Shown in pieces: positions 43,269 to 53,828 of a stretch of DNA of 64,000 nucleotides. The translations under genes and the position numbers were made by a program. Source of the DNA: Microbacterium kunmingense (GTDB taxonomy: Bacteria; Actinomycetota; Actinomycetes; Actinomycetales; Microbacteriaceae); contig NZ_JAKNUS010000005.1 in NCBI RefSeq assembly GCF_023155745.1, forward strand, positions 1 to 64,000. The letters are read 5' to 3'. The notes beneath the pieces were generated by a model. It did not search any database and was not told the origin of the DNA. It saw only the letters and a program-made list of their open reading frames with translations. Each line of letters opens with the position of its first letter. Positions within the stretch are counted from its first letter, which is position 1.

Positions 43269-44537
43269 TCACGGCCGCGTCGGCGACATCCTGATCTCCT
43301 CGACGACCGCGTCGCGGCCGAGGCGGACGGGAACCGCCGGCTCCCCCGCCACGCTCACGGAGTACTCGCCCCGGAAGCCCGACACCCGCACCCGCCCCTC
43401 ACCGTCGGTGCGCACGGTCGCGGGCGACACCCACCACTCCTCGGCGATGATCCGGCGGAGGGCCTCGTAGGCGGGCTTCGGTGAGCCGTCGGCGCGGACC
43501 AGCCCGCCGGGCGCACCCAGCCACATACCGCGGTCGCTGAACCCCCAGTAGGTGATCGCCTCGACGGCGGGATGCGACACCAGCGACCGGTAGTGACGCT
43601 CGATCTCGTCGGCCTGCCGGGCCTCGCCTTCGGCGGTCGAGGGCCACGAGGTCACCTGATAGTCGTTGAGGTCGTCGATCTCGGGGGGCATGAGATCACC
43701 CGACAGCAGCGTCGTCTCGGTGAAGTGCAGGGGCAGATCGAAGCGCGCGAACCGGTCGGCGACGGCGAGGATCTCCTCCTCGCCGCGGTACCCCTGGTGC
43801 ATGTGCGTCTGCAGCCCGATGGCGTCGGGGCGGATGCCGGCCTCGAGCATCTCGTCGATGACCCGCTCGTACGCCGGCGACAGATCGAAGTCGTTCACCA
43901 GCAGGACCGCGTTCGGGTTGGTCTCGCGCGCCTCCTCGAACGCCAGCCGCAGCATCGCCAGGCGCCCCCGGTCTTTCGCGAGCCGGGTGATGCCGTTGTC
44001 ACCGTTGTCGAACACCGGCATGATCACCGTCTCGTTGATGGCATCCCAGGTGTCCACCAGCCCGGCGAAGTCGGCGACGTCGCGCCGGATGCGCTCGCGC
44101 TGCGCGCGTTCGATCTCGTCGAGCTCGAGGTCGAGCAGCCACGGCGCGGTCACGGTGTGCCAGACGAGCGGATGCCCCTTCAGCGCCACTCCGCGCTGAC
44201 GAAGCCACTGCGCGGTGCGGCGCATCTCGTCGGTGCGCGGAGCCCCGCGCACGGGCTCGAACCGGCCCCAGTAGAACGGGAGGGTCGCGGCGTTGTGGAT
44301 CTGCAGCCACAGGTCGGCCTCGGCGGCGCTGAGCATCCACTCCTCCCCCGGAGCGTCGCCCGGCTCGTCACCGCCCTGCACGTCGAAGCCGGTGTTGCCG
44401 AAGAGGAACTCGTGGCGGGTCTGGGCGATCGTCACCTCCACTCCCGCGCAGGGGCGGCCGTCGGCATCGACGACCTGGATGACGGCCTCGCCGAGACGGT
44501 GGGCGGGAACGATGGCGGAGAGCTCGACGGTCTGCAC
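43269..44537 (-). CDS. GH10 endo-1,4-beta-xylanase
   Basis: 422 aa. The barrel holds the GH10 catalytic residues: acid/base Glu169 in DTWDAINETV and nucleophile Glu274 in LPLHFTETTL; GHPLVWHTV and LQTHMHQGY are also family motifs. A small beta domain precedes (VQVVDADGRPCAGVEVTIAQ-type, about 5-50) and another follows. There is no signal peptide, so it is either cytoplasmic, acting on imported xylo-oligosaccharides, or exported by an unknown route. GTG start with TAGCAT 6 nt upstream. No sugar transporter is adjacent. Confidence 0.9.
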   Translation of the reverse strand: MQTVELSAIVPAHRLGEAVIQVVDADGRPCAGVEVTIAQTRHEFLFGNTGFDVQGGDEPGDAPGEEWMLSAAEADLWLQIHNAATLPFYWGRFEPVRGAPRTDEMRRTAQWLRQRGVALKGHPLVWHTVTAPWLLDLELDEIERAQRERIRRDVADFAGLVDTWDAINETVIMPVFDNGDNGITRLAKDRGRLAMLRLAFEEARETNPNAVLLVNDFDLSPAYERVIDEMLEAGIRPDAIGLQTHMHQGYRGEEEILAVADRFARFDLPLHFTETTLLSGDLMPPEIDDLNDYQVTSWPSTAEGEARQADEIERHYRSLVSHPAVEAITYWGFSDRGMWLGAPGGLVRADGSPKPAYEALRRIIAEEWWVSPATVRTDGEGRVRVSGFRGEYSVSVAGEPAVPVRLGRDAVVEEIRMSPTRP

Positions 44538-44543
44538 CCGACG

Positions 44544-44549
44544 ATGCTA
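44544..44549 (-). promoter_or_regulatory. Leaderless -10 box of the xylanase
   Basis: TAGCAT on the minus strand ends 6 nt before the GTG at 44537. Confidence 0.45.
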
Positions 44550-44589
44550 TGCCGATGCCGGCATTCGTCGCGGGGCCCTTGACGCCACC

Positions 44590-45888
44590 CTAGGTGGCAC
44601 TCGCGCGGAGCGCCGTGATCGGCTCGATCCTGCTCGCCCGCCGAGCGGGGATGCCGCCGGCGAGAAGCCCCACGACGGCGCCGAGGATCACTCCGCCGAT
44701 CGCGACGAGCGGATCGGCGACGGGCGCCCAGCCCTGGACGGCGGAGACGACGAGGATGGCGAACACCCCGACCGCCGCACCGAGCAGCCCGCCCAGCAGG
44801 CCGATGACGATCGACTCGAGCACGAACTGCGCGGCGATCTGCCGGCGCGTCGAGCCCAGCGCCCGACGAAGACCGATCTCGCCGACCCGCTCCATGACCG
44901 AGAGGGTGGTGACGTTGGCGATGCCGAGGCCACCGGCGAGAAGCACGATGACGCCGAGGATCACGAACACGACCGTGATGTCGGACTGCACGCTCTGCCC
45001 GAGCTCCGACCGTCCGGCGGGCGCACTCACGTCCAGGCTCTCGGGCGCGTCGGGGACGAGGGCGATCGGTGCCTGCCGTTGTAGCTGCGGCCCTGCGCCC
45101 ACGACGATCCGCGCCTGCAGCTCCTCCGGCGCCGCCACCGCGAAGTCCGCCCGGGCGGCGCCGGTGGGGACCACGACGGCGTTGAGGAGCTCCCCCCGTT
45201 GCTGCACGTCTGCGAACACGCCGATGACGGCATAGGCGAGTCCGTCGATGAAGATCGACGGCTGCGTGTCCACCCGCATGACGCCTAGCTGCTCCGCCGC
45301 GCGCGAGCCGACCAGAGCCACCCGGTCACCGCGTGCATCGTGACCGACGTCGAAGCCGCGCCCTGTCACGATGGAGCCGCCGACGGTGTCGATGAGTCCC
45401 GCCGAGGCGGCGACGAGCGGCGGCGGGGCGGCCGCCGCAGCGGATGGGTCGTTCACCGGCACGGAGGTGATGGTCATCCCGGCGGTGTTGACCTCGGTGA
45501 CGAGCGCGGCCGACTCCACGCCGGCCAGGGTGGTCACGCGGTCGACGGCGTCCCACGGCAGCGTGCCCGCGGCGACCGCTCCTCCGTCGCGCGTCTGCGC
45601 CTCGGCCGGCGACACGACCAGCTGCGTCGCGGCGGCCGCATCGAACTGACGCGCGATCTGCGCCGCCGCGGTCTGCGAGAAGCCGATCGTCGCCACCAGC
45701 GCGGCGGTTCCGAGCACCGTCCCGGCGAGGGTCATCACCAGGCGAGCGGGGCGGGAGCCGATGTCGGTGGTGGCCTCGGTGAAGAGGTCGCCGAACCCGA
45801 AGCGATCCGCCCTGGCGATCGGCCGCAGCGGAAGGCCGTCGTCGGCTGGGTCGGAGCGTCGCCGACGCACGGGAAGCCACCGTCTCAT
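44590..45888 (-). CDS. ABC transporter permease (MacB/FtsX type)
   Basis: 432 aa. An N-terminal helix (about 45-68) is followed by a large extracytoplasmic MacB-type periplasmic-core domain and three C-terminal helices (about 305-325, 355-380, 390-410) with GLGIANVTTLSVMERVGEIGLRRALG, the FtsX-domain signature. It is last in a four-gene operon and overlaps the ATPase gene by 4 nt. Such systems export peptides or lipoproteins, or transmit mechanical signals; the substrate is unknown. Confidence 0.88.
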   Translation of the reverse strand: MRRWLPVRRRRSDPADDGLPLRPIARADRFGFGDLFTEATTDIGSRPARLVMTLAGTVLGTAALVATIGFSQTAAAQIARQFDAAAATQLVVSPAEAQTRDGGAVAAGTLPWDAVDRVTTLAGVESAALVTEVNTAGMTITSVPVNDPSAAAAAPPPLVAASAGLIDTVGGSIVTGRGFDVGHDARGDRVALVGSRAAEQLGVMRVDTQPSIFIDGLAYAVIGVFADVQQRGELLNAVVVPTGAARADFAVAAPEELQARIVVGAGPQLQRQAPIALVPDAPESLDVSAPAGRSELGQSVQSDITVVFVILGVIVLLAGGLGIANVTTLSVMERVGEIGLRRALGSTRRQIAAQFVLESIVIGLLGGLLGAAVGVFAILVVSAVQGWAPVADPLVAIGGVILGAVVGLLAGGIPARRASRIEPITALRASAT

Positions 45889-46565
45889 GCGCTCACCAGC
45901 TCGCTCAGCCGACCGTCGGCGATGCGGATGGTCCGGCCGGCGCGACGCGCGACGCCGGCGTCGTGGGTGATCACGATGAGGGTGAGACCATCGGCGTTCA
46001 ACTCCTCGAACAGCGCCATGATCTCGCCGGTGGTGACCTGGTCGAGGTTGCCGGTCGGCTCGTCCGCGAGCAGCACGCGCGGTCGCGTGACGATGGCACG
46101 GGCCACCGCGACCCGCTGTCGCTCACCGCCCGAGAGCACACCGGGCAGAAAGCCGATCCGGTGCCCGAGACCGACGCGTTCGATCGCCGCGCGGGCCAGC
46201 TCGTCCCGGCGCCCACGCGGGGTGCCGCTGTAGAGCATCGGCAGCGAGACGTTCTCGAGCACCGTCCGCCGCGACATCAGATGGAAGGACTGGAAGACGA
46301 AACCGAGCAGCTGCGCGCGGAGCGCCGCGCGTTGATCCTCGGTGAGCCCGCCCGTCAGCGCGCCCGCCAGCCGGTATTCGCCGACGGTCGGGCGATCGAG
46401 GAGCCCCAGGAGGTTCAGCATCGTGGATTTGCCCGAGCCGCTCGGCCCCACGATCGACAGGTAATCGCCGGCATCGACCCGGAGGTTGACGCCCTTCAGA
46501 GCCTGCACCTCGGGCGGCCCGGGGAAGGACCGGGTCACATCGCGCAGCTCGATGACCGGGCTCAT
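45885..46565 (-). CDS. ABC transporter ATP-binding protein (MacB/LolD type)
   Basis: 226 aa. Complete ATPase: Walker A GPSGSGKST (about 39-47), Q-loop GFVFQSFHL, signature LSGGERQRVAVARAI (about 138-152), Walker B VLLADEPTGNLD and switch His in VITHD. The SGKSTMLNLLGLLDRPTVG run is typical of the LolD/MacB group. It overlaps both neighbours by 4 nt and powers the adjacent permease. Confidence 0.94.
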   Translation of the reverse strand: MSPVIELRDVTRSFPGPPEVQALKGVNLRVDAGDYLSIVGPSGSGKSTMLNLLGLLDRPTVGEYRLAGALTGGLTEDQRAALRAQLLGFVFQSFHLMSRRTVLENVSLPMLYSGTPRGRRDELARAAIERVGLGHRIGFLPGVLSGGERQRVAVARAIVTRPRVLLADEPTGNLDQVTTGEIMALFEELNADGLTLIVITHDAGVARRAGRTIRIADGRLSELVSA

Positions 46566-48169
46566 CGGCCCACCACGACGAGGTCGCCCTCATCGAGGGC
46601 GCCGTCGACCGGCGTGACCTCGACCGCCCCGGTGGCGGCGAGACCGGTCTCGACCACGACCAGCCGTGTCTCGGCGCGGGCCCCGTCCCGCGGGTCGCCG
46701 ACCACCACTTCGACGCGCGACTCGCCTCCCGGCCCCGCGGACAGCGCCGCGAGGGGGACGAAGAGCACTTCCCCGGTCGTGGATCCCACCGGGATCGAGA
46801 CCCGGACGTTGGTGCCCTGCAGTTGCAACAGCTCCTCGGGGGTCAGCGGGGCCGGTTCGAGCGTGACCGTCCACCGGGTCTCGCCGTCGGCGGGTGAGGT
46901 GAGGGCCGTCACGACCGCGGGATGCGGGGTGTCGTCCGGCAGCAGGAAGCTTGCCGCCGCCCCCACCTCCAGGAGAGCGGCATCGGCCTCGGCGGCCGAT
47001 CCGGTGAGGGCGACCGTCGCTCCCGAGACCGTCATCGCCGGGTTGTCGACCACCGACCCGCGCTCGACCGACACCGCGTCGACCCGCCGGGGCAGCTCCG
47101 TCAGGTACAGTACCTCCCCGGAGGGGAGGAACGGCAACGCGTCCTGCGTCGTCTGCTGAAGCGCCTCGCGGGCCTGCGCCAGCGCGGCGTTCGCGGCGTC
47201 GACGGCGGCGCGCTGCGAGCTGGTGTCCTGCGGCACGTCGAGCGACTGCCGCCGCAGCTCGGCGAGCGCGAGCGCATCCTGCAGGTTTCCGATGAGCACC
47301 GCGTCTGCGGGGTCGGTGGCGCGAGCGGCGTCGAGTTCCCGCCGCGCGGAAGCCACGGCGTTGTCCGCTTCGCGGATCTCGACCGCCGACGGACCGCTCT
47401 GAGCCTGCGCGAGATCGTTCTGCGCGGCACGCACCGACTGCTCCGCGGCGCGGACGTTCTCCTCCGCGGCCCGGACGGCGTCACCGGCATCGCCCTCCAG
47501 GACGGGGGGCGGGTACCCGGCCTGCGCGTACAGCGTCGTCACCGCGCGGGCGGCGGTCTCGTCGAAGACGTTGCTGGAGGGATCGCCCGCGTCGATGCCG
47601 ACGGCGCGCATCGCTTCTTTGAACTGCACGACGTCGGGGCCCGAGACGCCGAAGCGGAGCGTGCGGTATGCCGGAAGCTCGCCGGGGAGGACGATGACCG
47701 GACGCCCCGCAACCTCGAGGGCGACCCCCAGCGCAGCGAGTTCGGCGCCGACCGCGGGCACCTGGCCGGTCACGACCGCGGGGCCGGAGAAGGCTGACGT
47801 GTCGACATCCACCTCGACGGGGTCGACGTACCCGAACTCCCCGCGAATCGTCACGTCGTTGCTCAGCTCGCCGAACTCGACCGGCACGGTCACGAGGCCC
47901 GCCGCGGGCGGCTCCGCGCCCGCAGCCTCGGCGGGGGCGATGAGGTAGCGCCCGGCCAGCAAACCCGCCACGAGGGCCACGACGGCGACGGCCGCCGTGA
48001 TCCACAGCGCGCGGTTGCGCGAGACCAGCGCCGGCAGCGCCGCGAGCCGGCGGCGGATTCCGCCCGGTCGTTCGGCAGCGTCGGCACCCTCAGGGGTCAG
48101 CAGATCCGTCTCCCAGGCGTCGTCGTGGGCGACCTCGTCCGTCGGCGAGGTCTCGGAGTTCCCGATCAC
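46562..48169 (-). CDS. Periplasmic adaptor-like protein (HlyD/MacA type)
   Basis: 535 aa. A cytoplasmic Asp/Glu/Arg N-terminus, one helix (about 54-72) and an extracytoplasmic part. A peptidoglycan-binding-like segment (about 165-225: FGVSGPDVVQFKEAMRAVGI, AVTTLYAQAGY) interrupts the adaptor fold, then a long Ala/Glu/Gln coiled coil (about 232-340) and beta-barrel strands. This layout is common for Gram-positive MacA-like partners of MacB permeases. It lies between the lipoprotein and ATPase genes with 4-nt overlaps. Confidence 0.87.
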   Translation of the reverse strand: MIGNSETSPTDEVAHDDAWETDLLTPEGADAAERPGGIRRRLAALPALVSRNRALWITAAVAVVALVAGLLAGRYLIAPAEAAGAEPPAAGLVTVPVEFGELSNDVTIRGEFGYVDPVEVDVDTSAFSGPAVVTGQVPAVGAELAALGVALEVAGRPVIVLPGELPAYRTLRFGVSGPDVVQFKEAMRAVGIDAGDPSSNVFDETAARAVTTLYAQAGYPPPVLEGDAGDAVRAAEENVRAAEQSVRAAQNDLAQAQSGPSAVEIREADNAVASARRELDAARATDPADAVLIGNLQDALALAELRRQSLDVPQDTSSQRAAVDAANAALAQAREALQQTTQDALPFLPSGEVLYLTELPRRVDAVSVERGSVVDNPAMTVSGATVALTGSAAEADAALLEVGAAASFLLPDDTPHPAVVTALTSPADGETRWTVTLEPAPLTPEELLQLQGTNVRVSIPVGSTTGEVLFVPLAALSAGPGGESRVEVVVGDPRDGARAETRLVVVETGLAATGAVEVTPVDGALDEGDLVVVGR

Positions 48170-49140
48170 GAGGCGCGCTGAGCGGCCGCGGCCTTGAGCG
48201 CGTCGAGGTCGGCCTTGTGGTCGGCGATGAACTCCTCCTCCGCGGCGAACTGGACGGTGCGGTAGCGGTCGCGGTAGTCGACCTCCTCGCGGCAGTCGAG
48301 ATCGGCGAGAGCGAGCTCGATCTCCTTCTCCTGCAACGCCTTCATGTCGGCGTCGTCCATGCCGGGCGCCTCTGGGTTGCTCTCCCAGTACGCGTTCTGC
48401 TCTTCGATGATGGACTCCTGCGCGTCGGTCTGCGCCGCGAAGCCGGGGAAGCCCGCCTCATCCATGCAGGTCGACCACTCCGCGTCGAGCTCGACGAACT
48501 CGGGCCGGGTGGGGAGGCCGGTCCAGAACTCGTCCATCGCCTCCATGAGCGGGGCGAACTCGTCGGACTGCGTGGGGTCCTCCTGCGACATCTCGTTCTG
48601 CGCCCAGCCGTAGCATCCGGCGGTCTCCCAGTCCCATTCGTAGGAGCCGTCATCGTTCATCTGGTCCTCGGGCACCGGCGGACCGTAGAGAGCCTCGTAG
48701 AAGGCCTCCTGCTCGTTCTCCGACAGGCTGTTGACGTAGTCGGCGTTGGGGTCGACGTACTCCTCGTCGGGCGGAACGTCCGACCCCGGGCTGTCCACCA
48801 TCCCATAGCCGTACTTCTCGACCCAGTCCCGGTCATCCGGTCGCCAGTCGTCGGCGCTGCCGAACGACAGACTGCCGGTCTGGACATTGGGGACGTAGTC
48901 GAACCCCTCCTCCGCCATGCATTCCGCGGTCAGCTCCTCGCGCTGGCGGTCCTCCTTCTCGAACCGGGCCTGCTGCTCCTCCTCGCTGAGGTCACCGCCC
49001 CACACCGCGTTGAGGTACTCCGCCAGCGGCGACGGCGGCTCCTCTTCAGACGACGTCGCGTTCGGCGACGAGCAGGCGGTCAGCACGAGCAGGAAGCCGA
49101 TGGCTCCCGAGACGGCGATGGACGAACGCTTCTGGCGCAC
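48166..49140 (-). CDS. Acidic lipoprotein, first gene of the MacAB-like operon
   Basis: 324 aa. A lipoprotein signal with lipobox LVLTAC (Cys near residue 23) is followed by a Ser/Glu linker and a soluble domain very rich in Asp, Glu, Tyr and Trp. Several Cys-Met motifs (AECMAEEGFDY, STCMDEAGFPGF, DLDCREEVDYRDRY) recur, suggesting two related half-domains with disulfides. No named family is recognised. Four-nt overlap with the adaptor gene implies a shared function, perhaps substrate or sensor. Confidence 0.8.
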   Translation of the reverse strand: MRQKRSSIAVSGAIGFLLVLTACSSPNATSSEEEPPSPLAEYLNAVWGGDLSEEEQQARFEKEDRQREELTAECMAEEGFDYVPNVQTGSLSFGSADDWRPDDRDWVEKYGYGMVDSPGSDVPPDEEYVDPNADYVNSLSENEQEAFYEALYGPPVPEDQMNDDGSYEWDWETAGCYGWAQNEMSQEDPTQSDEFAPLMEAMDEFWTGLPTRPEFVELDAEWSTCMDEAGFPGFAAQTDAQESIIEEQNAYWESNPEAPGMDDADMKALQEKEIELALADLDCREEVDYRDRYRTVQFAAEEEFIADHKADLDALKAAAAQRAS

Positions 49141-49291
49141 CAGTTCTCCTCGGTGTGTTCACGCTCCTCCCCCCTGGTGAAGCGGCACCACCGAAGCTAC
49201 CCGTCGACCGCGCGCCTTCCATCCATCCAGAGGATGAGAAGTCCCTCACGCAGCGTCGTGCTGCGGGATGACCCGGCCGCCGACGTCGACG

Positions 49292-49789
49292 TCAGGCGGC
49301 GAGGGCCAGGTACGGCTCCCAGCGGGGGTCGGAGCGCTCGGTGCCGCGCACCGTCCACTGCCCACCGCGTGGCGGTTGCGGCGTGACCCGCAGCTCCCAC
49401 GCCATCTCCTGCGGAGTGCGATCACCCTTGACGTTGTTGCAGCGCAGGCAGCAGGCGACGAGGTTCTCCCACGAGTCGGCGCCGCCCCGCGATCGGGGCA
49501 GGATGTGGTCGATCGTCGAGGCCGACTTCCCGCAGTAGCCGCAGCGGTGCCCGTCGCGGCGGAGCACGCCCCGCCGGGTGACCGGTACGCGCCGGCTGCC
49601 CGGTACGCGCACGTATCTGGTCAGCAGGATGACCGCGGGTCGGTCGTACGCCCCCGTGGCCCCCCACACCGGTTCGTCGCGGATGTGCTCCACGACGGTG
49701 GCCTTGTCGTTCATGACGAGCACGAGCGCCCGCTTGAACGACACGACGGCCAAGGGCTCGTAGCCCGCATTCAGCACCAGAGTGCGCAT
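49292..49789 (-). CDS. HNH endonuclease family protein
   Basis: 165 aa. Starts MRTLVLNAGYEPLAVVSFKRALVL, the usual start of this actinobacterial HNH family. The HNH core is RDGHRCGYCGKSASTIDHILPRSRGG followed by WENLVACCLRCNNVKGDRTP: two CxxC pairs bind zinc and the DH pair is catalytic. It is a probable nicking or repair-type nuclease of unknown role. Its GAGGGG ribosome site, 7 nt before the ATG, lies in a stem of the leader described separately. Confidence 0.9.
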   Translation of the reverse strand: MRTLVLNAGYEPLAVVSFKRALVLVMNDKATVVEHIRDEPVWGATGAYDRPAVILLTRYVRVPGSRRVPVTRRGVLRRDGHRCGYCGKSASTIDHILPRSRGGADSWENLVACCLRCNNVKGDRTPQEMAWELRVTPQPPRGGQWTVRGTERSDPRWEPYLALAA

Positions 49790-49796
49790 TCCTGTT

Positions 49797-49853
49797 CCCC
49801 TCGAATGGCCGGGACGGCTTTCACGGTTATTCGACTCGTGACGTTTCGAGGGG
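49797..49853 (-). promoter_or_regulatory. SD-sequestering stem in the HNH leader
   Basis: cccctcgaa (49797-49805) and ttcgagggg (49845-49853) are exact complements. In the minus-strand transcript the 3' arm contains the GAGGGG Shine-Dalgarno of the HNH gene, so the stem would hide it. Confidence 0.5.
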
Positions 49854-49864
49854 CGGAGGGCATG

Positions 49865-49894
49865 AAAAAAGGCGCTGTCTACAGACAGCGCCTT
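49865..49894 (-). terminator. Intrinsic terminator overlapping a 36-codon ORF
   Basis: An 11-bp perfect stem (49869-49879 with 49884-49894), 4-nt loop and a T6 run on the minus strand. The stop codon of the small ORF sits at the tip of the hairpin, and its last codons form the 5' arm. The HNH gene lies downstream. Confidence 0.8.
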
Positions 49895-49989
49895 GGCGCC
49901 ACGGTCATCCCGTGGCCTCCATCGACATGATGCCGAAGGACGAGCAGTCCCAACGCATCCATGGTTCGGATACGTGGTGCGCCGTTCAT
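49879..49989 (-). CDS. 36-aa small ORF upstream of the HNH gene
   Basis: ATG 49989 to TAG 49879, too short for routine gene finding. It starts MNGAPRIRTMDALG, contains LRHHVDGGHG, and ends RRCL. GGAGGG lies 6 nt before the ATG, one of the best ribosome sites in the window, and a TAGCCT box lies 38 nt upstream. The 3' end is built into an intrinsic terminator, so translation would affect whether RNA polymerase reads into the HNH gene. It may be a leader peptide or a free-standing small protein. Confidence 0.6.
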   Translation of the reverse strand: MNGAPRIRTMDALGLLVLRHHVDGGHGMTVAPRRCL

Positions 49990-50026
49990 CGGCTCCCTCC
50001 GCTTCTCTTGAGCGTCAGCTGAGGCC

Positions 50027-50032
50027 AGGCTA
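50027..50032 (-). promoter_or_regulatory. -10 box of the 36-aa ORF transcript
   Basis: TAGCCT on the minus strand, 38 nt before the ORF start, leaving room for a 5' leader with the Shine-Dalgarno. Confidence 0.4.
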
Positions 50033-50094
50033 GTACACGCGACACGCCCGGGGGTTCAGCGACGTGAACATCGTGTGACGTGTCGGAGAACGGC

Positions 50095-50125
50095 GAAGGG
50101 CGCCGGGGATGCCCCGGCGCCCTTC
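50095..50125. terminator. Perfect 14-bp hairpin after the M23 gene
   Basis: gaagggcgccgggg (50095-50108) pairs without mismatch with 50112-50125 around a 3-nt loop, 19 nt past the M23 peptidase stop. It has no long T-run, but its stability supports termination of the minus-strand gene. Confidence 0.65.
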
Positions 50126-50143
50126 GTCAGTGATCGCTGCGTG

Positions 50144-51058
50144 TCAGCCCGCGTTGGCGAGGAGCCATTCGTAGGAGTCGACGACGGAGCCGTTGATGTA
50201 GGTCTCGAAGTGGACGTGGCACGCGGTCGAGCGACCGGTGCTGCCTACGAGACCGATGATCTGCCCGGCAGAGACGGTCTGACCCGCCTGGACGGCGCGG
50301 CTGCCGTAGGTCATGTGGCCGTAGAGCGTGGACACGCGCTGGCCGTTGATGACGTGGTCGATGGTGACCGCGACGCCGTAGCCGCCGTAGCTCTCCTGGG
50401 AGACGCGGACGACGCCGGCGGCGGCGGCGAACAGCGGCTCACCACAGGGGGCGAGCATGTCGGTGCCCATGTGAGCCCCGCCGCGGGCGAACGTGCGGTC
50501 GCCGACGGTGAAGCCCGAGAGCGGCCAGCGCACCTCGCCGGTGCCCGGGGCGACCATCGAGAGGTCGACATTGGCGCGCGAGCCCGACGACGAAGAGGAC
50601 GACGCCGCGGAAGCGGCGAGCTCGGCCGCGATGCGCGCACGCTCCGCGGCGGCCTCCTCGGCCTTCTTCTTCTCGATCTCCTCCGCGGTGGTGGCGGAGT
50701 AGCTGCTGCGCGAGAGTTCTGATCCTCCGGCGTCCGAGGCGACCACGAGCGACTGGGCGTCGTCGACGGCCACCTGCTGCAGGGTCATCGGGTCGGCGGT
50801 GGCGCTCTCGACGGCGGCGTAGGCGGGCAGCGCCACGGTGGCGATGAGGCCACCGACCATCGTAAGGATCACGAGGGTGCGCGCCGGCTTCCGGCCGTTT
50901 CGAGGCCGTCGGCTCTTCGGCGGAGCGGCAACCGCCGGGCGGGCGGTCTTGAGAGTGCTGGTGCGAGCCGCGGGCTTGCGTCGGGTGCGGTCTCGGCGTT
51001 CGAGCCCCGGTCCGTCGGTCGCCGACGGGGAATCGGGGGTGTTGTCTAGATCGGCCAT
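50144..51058 (-). CDS. M23-family metallopeptidase
   Basis: 304 aa from ATG 51058, with GGAGG 5 nt upstream. A basic cytoplasmic N-terminus, a helix ending in ALPAYAAVESA (about 55-78, signal peptide or anchor), a charged coiled-coil linker (about 105-135) and a C-terminal LytM domain. Zinc ligands and catalytic His are visible: HMGTD and HVHFE, with GYGVAVTIDH and LYGHMTY. It should cut peptidoglycan cross-bridges or activate amidases during growth and division. Confidence 0.9.
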   Translation of the reverse strand: MADLDNTPDSPSATDGPGLERRDRTRRKPAARTSTLKTARPAVAAPPKSRRPRNGRKPARTLVILTMVGGLIATVALPAYAAVESATADPMTLQQVAVDDAQSLVVASDAGGSELSRSSYSATTAEEIEKKKAEEAAAERARIAAELAASAASSSSSSGSRANVDLSMVAPGTGEVRWPLSGFTVGDRTFARGGAHMGTDMLAPCGEPLFAAAAGVVRVSQESYGGYGVAVTIDHVINGQRVSTLYGHMTYGSRAVQAGQTVSAGQIIGLVGSTGRSTACHVHFETYINGSVVDSYEWLLANAG

Positions 51059-51231
51059 TGTCCTCCGGCGCCTCCGCGCATTCCTGCGCTGGCTCGTCGA
51101 CACTCAGTGTGGGGGCACGATGTGCGGGGCGGGCCGCGTGAACGACGAGCCGATGAGGCAATTCACGCGGAGTCCGTCGGCGGGCTTCTCGCCTGTGGAC
51201 CCTCAGAGGCTACCCGAAGGTAACGAATAAG

Positions 51232-53192
<1,961 letters not shown>

Positions 53193-53216
53193 CGCCCGGA
53201 CGGTGTGCGCGAGGAG

Positions 53217-53828
53217 TCAGTCCTCGTCGTCGCCGTCCGCGTCGTCGTCATCCGCGTCGTCGTCGCCGTCCTCGTCGTCGTCATCCGCGTCGTCGTCGTC
53301 GTCATCCGTGTCGCTGTCGGCGAGCTCGTCGATGTCGACGCCGTCCAGATCTCCCGCGTGGAGGATCGGCGACCCGTCCTCGTCGAAATCCGAGGCGTCC
53401 AGGTCGTCGAGGTCATCGACGTCGGCGTCATCGTCGTCCTCGTCGAACTCGGCGTCGTCGTCCTCGTCCTCGTCGGAGTCGTCATCCTCGCCCGATTCGG
53501 CGGCCGCGGCCTGGGCGGCCTGATACTCCGCCAGGCGCACCGCCCACGGAACCCACTCCGGCGCGAGGAGCGCGCCGTCGCCGGGGAGCAGCTCGACCTC
53601 GAGCACCGTCGGCTCGGCATCCTCGACACGGGCGAGGCTCACCGTCCAGAACCACCCCGGATAGCCGTGCAGACGGTTCTCGAACCGGAGCGAGACGACA
53701 CCGTCGTCTTCGATCCGGTAGTCCGCGGGCTCGCCGATGGTGTCGGCGGGCGTGATCTCGCGAAGCGCCGCGAGGGCCAGATCGTGGGCTTCGAGCAGCC
53801 GGGGATCGGGCTCAGGCTTCGAAGTCAT
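53217..53828 (-). CDS. DUF3027 protein with long acidic tail
   Basis: 203 aa. Residues 8-105 match the DUF3027 pattern (AHDLALAALREITPADTIGEP, NRLHGYPGWFWTVSLARV, LLAPEWVPWAVRLAEY). The C-terminal 90 residues are nearly all Asp and Glu, encoded by a repetitive GTC/ATC-rich stretch on the plus strand. DUF3027 is an actinobacterial protein of unknown function always near a cold-shock gene; here it starts inside the last codons of that gene (17-nt overlap). Confidence 0.88.
   Translation of the reverse strand: MTSKPEPDPRLLEAHDLALAALREITPADTIGEPADYRIEDDGVVSLRFENRLHGYPGWFWTVSLARVEDAEPTVLEVELLPGDGALLAPEWVPWAVRLAEYQAAQAAAAESGEDDDSDEDEDDDAEFDEDDDDADVDDLDDLDASDFDEDGSPILHAGDLDGVDIDELADSDTDDDDDDADDDDEDGDDDADDDDADGDDED

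Noticed and set aside
53217-53500. Repetitive GTC/ATC-rich stretch that might be a repeat array
   Set aside because: It simply encodes the Asp/Glu tail of the DUF3027 protein on the minus strand.
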